In this document: positions 60,761 through 64,000 of the stretch, one piece after another
Position numbering within the stretch: the first letter of the stretch is position 1
Layout: each line of letters begins with the position of its first letter
Source of the DNA: DASPPM01 sp052143835
GTDB taxonomy: Bacteria > Pseudomonadota > Alphaproteobacteria > JACZXZ01
Direction of reading: 5' to 3'
NCBI GenBank assembly: GCA_052143835.1
Contig: JBKQRV010000028.1
Location: 19,717 to 83,716 of the forward strand
DNA: 64,000 nt
Program-made: the position numbers and the translations under genes
Notes under the pieces: generated by a model
Seen by the model: the letters and a program-made list of their open reading frames with translations, nothing else
Told to the model about the DNA's origin: nothing
The model's database searches: none

Positions 60761-62749
60761 ATGAAGACCGCTAACCGGTCCGACCGCACGACGCTTTCCC
60801 TTGTGGGCCTGGCGCTCGCGGTCGCACTCTTCTTCGCGCTCAACATCTTCGCCGACGCGGCCTTCAAGGGCATCAGCCTCGATCTCACCGAGGGGGGCCT
60901 CTATACGCTCTCCTCGGGCACGCGCGAGCTCCTCGCGCACCTCAAGGAGCCGGTGACGCTGCGCTTTTACTTCTCCCAGCGCCTCGCCGATTCCGTGCCG
61001 AGCTACGGCAATTACGCCGCCAGGGTGCGCGAGCTCCTCGAGCGCTATGCGAGCCTCTCCGACAACAAGATCCGCCTCGAATTCTACAATCCCGAGCCGT
61101 TCTCGGATGCCGAGGACCGTGCCGTCGCCTTCGGCCTCCAGGGCGTGCCGCTCGGCGGCGCGGGCGACCAGGTCTATTTCGGCTTGGCCGGCACCAACAG
61201 CACGGACGACGAGGAGATCATCCCGTTCTTCCAAGTCGACCGCGAGCGCTTCCTCGAGTACGACGTGACCAAGCTCGTCGCCGGCCTGGCGAACCCGAAA
61301 AAGAAGGTGATCGGCCTGGTGAGCTCGCTGCCGATGGGCGGCTCCTTCGGCAATCCGATGATGGGACAGGGCTCGGTCCAGCCGTGGGTCATCATGACCG
61401 AGATGCGCCAGCAGTTCACCGTACGCGAGCTCGGCGAGAACCCCGACAAGATCGACAAGGACATCGACGTCCTCATGATCGTCCACCCCAAGGCGCTCTC
61501 GGCCAAGGCGCAGTTTGCCGTCGATCAATACGTGCTCGGCGGCGGCCACGCGCTCGTCTTCGTCGATCCCAACGCGGAATCCGACACCGGACCGAGCCCG
61601 ATGATGATGACCGGGGCCTCGAGCTCGGACTTGAAGCGCCTGTTCGCCGCCTGGGGCCTCGAGCTCGTCCCCGACAAGGTCGCCGGCGACAGGGAGCTCG
61701 CCACCCGCGTCCAGGCCCCGGTCTCCGGGCGCACGCAGACGATCGACTACATCGCCTGGCTGTCGCTCGGCGAGGACAACCTCAACCGCGACGACGTGGT
61801 GACGGCCGACCTTTCCAACCTCTTGATGGCGACGCCCGGCATCCTCGAGAAAAAGAAGGGCGCTTCCACCACCTTCGCGCCGCTCGTTTGGACGGACGCG
61901 GACGCCACCGAGATCGCCGCCGACAAGCTGCGCCTCTTCCCCGATTTCCTCGCCCTCCTCGCCGACTACAAGCCCGTCGGCCATCCCTTGACGCTCGCGG
62001 CCCGCATCCAAGGCATGGTCAAGACCGCGTTTCCCGATGGCCCGCCCGCCGCCGGCAAGGGGGAGGCGAAGACGGGCGAGGAGGGCGGCGCGAGCGAGGG
62101 CGCAAAGACGGAGGAGAAGAAAGATCCGGACAAGCCGCCGGCGGAGGCGCCGAAGCCGGCGAGCTGGCTCAAGGAGTCGGTGAAGCCGATCAACGTGATC
62201 GTGGTCGCCGATACGGACATGTTGACCGACCGCTTCTGGGTGCGCACGCAGGAATTCTTCGGCCAGCAAATCGTCGAGCCCACCGAGGGCAACGGCAGCT
62301 TCGTGATCGACGCGCTCGACAATCTCGCCGGCTCGGATGCGCTCATCGGCCTGCGCAGCCGCGGTCTCTCGGCGCGGCCCTTCGATCTCGTCCAGCGCCT
62401 GCGCGCGCAAGCCGATGCGCGCTATCTGGCGCAGGCCCAGGAGCTGCAGAACCGGCTCAAGGACGCGGAGAAGAAGCTCGCTTCCCTCGAGAAGGAAGGC
62501 GAGGCCGGCTCGCACCAGATTCTGAGCGCCGCTCAGCAGCAGGAGATCGACAAGTTCCGTACCGAGACGCTGCGGACCCGCAAATCGTTGCGCGAGGTGC
62601 AGCATGCGCTCAGGGTCGACATCGAGCGGCTCGACGAGGTGCTCAAGTTCGTCAATATCGCCCTCATACCGATCCTGATCGGGATCGCCGCGATCGTGGT
62701 GGCGCTCGTGCGCGCGGCGCGCCGGCGGCGGCGTCACGCCGTCGTTTGA
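60761..62749 (+). CDS. gldG: GldG-like ABC transporter auxiliary protein
   Basis: The protein has 662 residues. There is an N-terminal anchor (SLVGLALAVALFFALNIFAD), then a large periplasmic ABC_transp_aux region: ISLDLTEGGLYTLSSGTRELL, EPVTLRFYFSQRLADSVPSYG, LEFYNPEPFSDAEDRAVAFG and YVLGGGHALVFVDPNAESD. A low-complexity charged insert lies at about 425-460 (KGEAKTGEEGG...KKDPDKPPAEAP). A second soluble part with a coiled coil (RLKDAEKKLASLEKEG) and a C-terminal helix (IALIPILIGIAAIVVALVRA) follow, ending in an Arg-rich tail. The family co-occurs with GldA/GldF ATPase-permease pairs; the mechanism is not known outside Bacteroidetes. Confidence 0.92.
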   Translation: MKTANRSDRTTLSLVGLALAVALFFALNIFADAAFKGISLDLTEGGLYTLSSGTRELLAHLKEPVTLRFYFSQRLADSVPSYGNYAARVRELLERYASLSDNKIRLEFYNPEPFSDAEDRAVAFGLQGVPLGGAGDQVYFGLAGTNSTDDEEIIPFFQVDRERFLEYDVTKLVAGLANPKKKVIGLVSSLPMGGSFGNPMMGQGSVQPWVIMTEMRQQFTVRELGENPDKIDKDIDVLMIVHPKALSAKAQFAVDQYVLGGGHALVFVDPNAESDTGPSPMMMTGASSSDLKRLFAAWGLELVPDKVAGDRELATRVQAPVSGRTQTIDYIAWLSLGEDNLNRDDVVTADLSNLLMATPGILEKKKGASTTFAPLVWTDADATEIAADKLRLFPDFLALLADYKPVGHPLTLAARIQGMVKTAFPDGPPAAGKGEAKTGEEGGASEGAKTEEKKDPDKPPAEAPKPASWLKESVKPINVIVVADTDMLTDRFWVRTQEFFGQQIVEPTEGNGSFVIDALDNLAGSDALIGLRSRGLSARPFDLVQRLRAQADARYLAQAQELQNRLKDAEKKLASLEKEGEAGSHQILSAAQQQEIDKFRTETLRTRKSLREVQHALRVDIERLDEVLKFVNIALIPILIGIAAIVVALVRAARRRRRHAVV

Positions 62750-62770
62750 GCGAGAGGGAGACGGAGAGAG

Positions 62771-63922
62771 ATGAAGCCGAGAACTCTTGCCCTGCTCGCG
62801 ATCGCCACGATCTTCTTCGCGGTCGCCGCCGTCGTGGTCAACAGCCGCGCGCCCGCCTATACGAGCGGCACGGGCGGCCAGCTCGTCTTCCCCGATCTCG
62901 CCAAGCGGATCAATGACGCGGCCAAGCTGATCGTCCAGACGGCCGACCACAAGTTCACGTTCGAGCGCAAGGATCAGGGCTGGGTGGTCGCGGACAAATA
63001 CGACTACCCCGCCAAGTTCGACCTCGTGAAACAGGATCTCGTGGGTCTCGCCCAGCTCAAGACCGTCGAGGCCAAGACGGCCGAGCCCTCGCTCTATTCG
63101 CGGCTCGAGGTCGAGGACGTGGGCCAGAAGGGGGCCAAGGGCGAGATGCTTACGCTCGAGGACGCCAAGGGTGCTGTGCTCGCGAGCCTCATCCTCGGCA
63201 AGCGCCATTACGGCCGCGGCAGCGACGAGGCGGTCGAGATCTATGTGCGCAAGCCCGCGGAGGCGCAGTCCTGGCTCGCTCGCGGGACGCTCGACCGCAA
63301 CGATGACCTCAAGCTCTGGCTCGAGCGCGACGTGGTGGCGCTCGAGCGCGACCGGGTGCGCGAGGTCAAGGTAACGCCCGCTGACGACAAGCCCTTCACG
63401 CTCAGCAAGGAGAAGCCGGGCGAGGGCGATTTCACGCTCGCCGCAGTGCCCCCCGAGGACAAGATCAAGTCCGCCTACGAGCTCAACTCGGTCGCGGGCG
63501 CCTTGGGTCTCCTCCTCCTCGACGACGTGCTGCCGGCGAAGGACCTCAAGCCCGATGCCAAGCTCTTGCGCACGCTCGAGTATAAGAGCTTCGACGGACT
63601 CGTCGTCGACTTGGCGCTCTACGAGCAGGACGGCAAGACATGGGCGAGGGTCAAGGCCGCCTATGACCCCGCGGGGGCGATGGCCGAGCCCGCCGCGCCG
63701 GCCAAGGGCACGGCGGAGAAAGGCGAGGCGAAGAAGCCCGCCGAGGCTGCCGCGGCGGCGGCGAAGCCCACACTCAAGAGTGCCGAGGAGGTCAAGAAGG
63801 AGGCAGAGACCATCAACGAGCGCGGCAAGGACTGGGCGTTCGGGCTCGCATCCAGCGATCTCGTCGATCTCGAGAAGAAATTCTCCGACCTCGTCGAGCC
63901 CAAGGAAAAGCCGAAGTCGTAA
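62771..63922 (+). CDS. DUF4340-domain protein
   Basis: The protein has 383 residues with GGAGACGGAGAG before the ATG at 62771. An N-terminal signal-anchor (TLALLAIATIFFAVAAVVV) is followed by beta-rich DUF4340 sequence: QLVFPDLAKRINDAAKLIVQ, FTFERKDQGWVVADKYDYPA, LTLEDAKGAVLASLILGKRH and DDLKLWLERDVVALERDRVREVKV. The C-terminal quarter is Ala/Lys/Glu-rich and ends KKFSDLVEPKEKPKS. DUF4340 proteins regularly close GldA-F-G operons and are thought to sit in the periplasm next to the exporter; their function is unknown. Confidence 0.92.
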   Translation: MKPRTLALLAIATIFFAVAAVVVNSRAPAYTSGTGGQLVFPDLAKRINDAAKLIVQTADHKFTFERKDQGWVVADKYDYPAKFDLVKQDLVGLAQLKTVEAKTAEPSLYSRLEVEDVGQKGAKGEMLTLEDAKGAVLASLILGKRHYGRGSDEAVEIYVRKPAEAQSWLARGTLDRNDDLKLWLERDVVALERDRVREVKVTPADDKPFTLSKEKPGEGDFTLAAVPPEDKIKSAYELNSVAGALGLLLLDDVLPAKDLKPDAKLLRTLEYKSFDGLVVDLALYEQDGKTWARVKAAYDPAGAMAEPAAPAKGTAEKGEAKKPAEAAAAAAKPTLKSAEEVKKEAETINERGKDWAFGLASSDLVDLEKKFSDLVEPKEKPKS

Positions 63923-63949
63923 GCGGGGACGAAGACCTCCTCACCCCCA

Positions 63950-63975
63950 CCCTCTCCTCCTGAAGGAGGAGAGGG
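63950..63975 (+). repeat. Long palindrome after the Gld operon
   Basis: CCCTCTCCTCCT is followed by GA and its exact reverse complement AGGAGGAGAGGG, 27 nt after the DUF4340 stop. It can form an 11-12-bp stem at the end of the four-gene operon but lacks a T-run. It is also a common interspersed palindrome type, so a terminator role is only likely. Confidence 0.6.
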
Positions 63976-64000
63976 AGTAAAAGCGATCCTGACTTCATCC

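Noticed and set aside
58805..63208. 1,467-codon open frame on the minus strand opposite the Gld operon
   Set aside because: It is an antisense shadow of GC-rich genes: His/Asp/Arg/Leu-rich repetitive composition, no domain, and it spans four real genes and their gaps.
63950..63975. Confident rho-independent terminator
   Set aside because: Perfect stem but no following T-run; kept as a palindrome only.

Overview
The window is GC-rich, densely coded chromosomal DNA with the look of an alphaproteobacterium. I infer an organism near Hyphomicrobiales/Rhodospirillales from an ABC_sub_bind receptor, an NdvB-type cyclic glucan synthase, a cytochrome c2, FNR/FixK-type boxes, and two short CAATGACG/GCAATCCAG interspersed palindromes. 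No rRNA, tRNA, CRISPR array, integrase or intact transposase was seen.

Layout. 0-12 kb is loosely packed accessory DNA. It holds a truncated ABC receptor, a lipoprotein, an operon of a Cyc2-like porin-cytochrome and a diheme c4-type cytochrome, a zinc-ribbon protein, a cytochrome c2, a ureohydrolase, orphan proteins, an AT-rich methyltransferase bordered by an inverted repeat, and an AraC/LysE pair. 12.2-21.9 kb carries a very large cyclic beta-1,2-glucan synthase gene bracketed by two 172-bp direct repeats made from the 3' end of the neighbouring nicotinate phosphoribosyltransferase gene.

21.7-45.2 kb is the most coherent part. It contains NAD salvage (pncB), an HhH protein, an M50 protease with CBS domains, a BON protein, DUF3775 and ChaB proteins, an archaeal-type methionine adenosyltransferase, a CBS protein and a Cas2/SinR-like small protein. 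A 2-oxo acid dehydrogenase E1a-E1b-E2 operon with an amino acid dehydrogenase follows, then a cyclic 2,3-diphosphoglycerate synthetase homologue. Last comes an Fe-S flavoprotein, pyruvate:ferredoxin oxidoreductase and DHOD-like operon. Five FNR/FixK-like sites (TTGAY-N4-RTCAR) lie in the intergenic spaces of this block, so I read it as a low-oxygen metabolism and stress regulon. A LigB-LigA fusion dioxygenase flanked by 35-bp repeats, a cupin and an orphan protein interrupt it.

45-54 kb holds catabolic genes: an alpha/beta hydrolase, a split ThDP decarboxylase, an LLM flavin oxidoreductase, a type I extradiol dioxygenase, a lactate permease, a ThDP decarboxylase-like enzyme and a PAP2 phosphatase. 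54-64 kb holds an RND efflux pair and a Gld-type ABC export operon (ATPase, permease, GldG-like, DUF4340).
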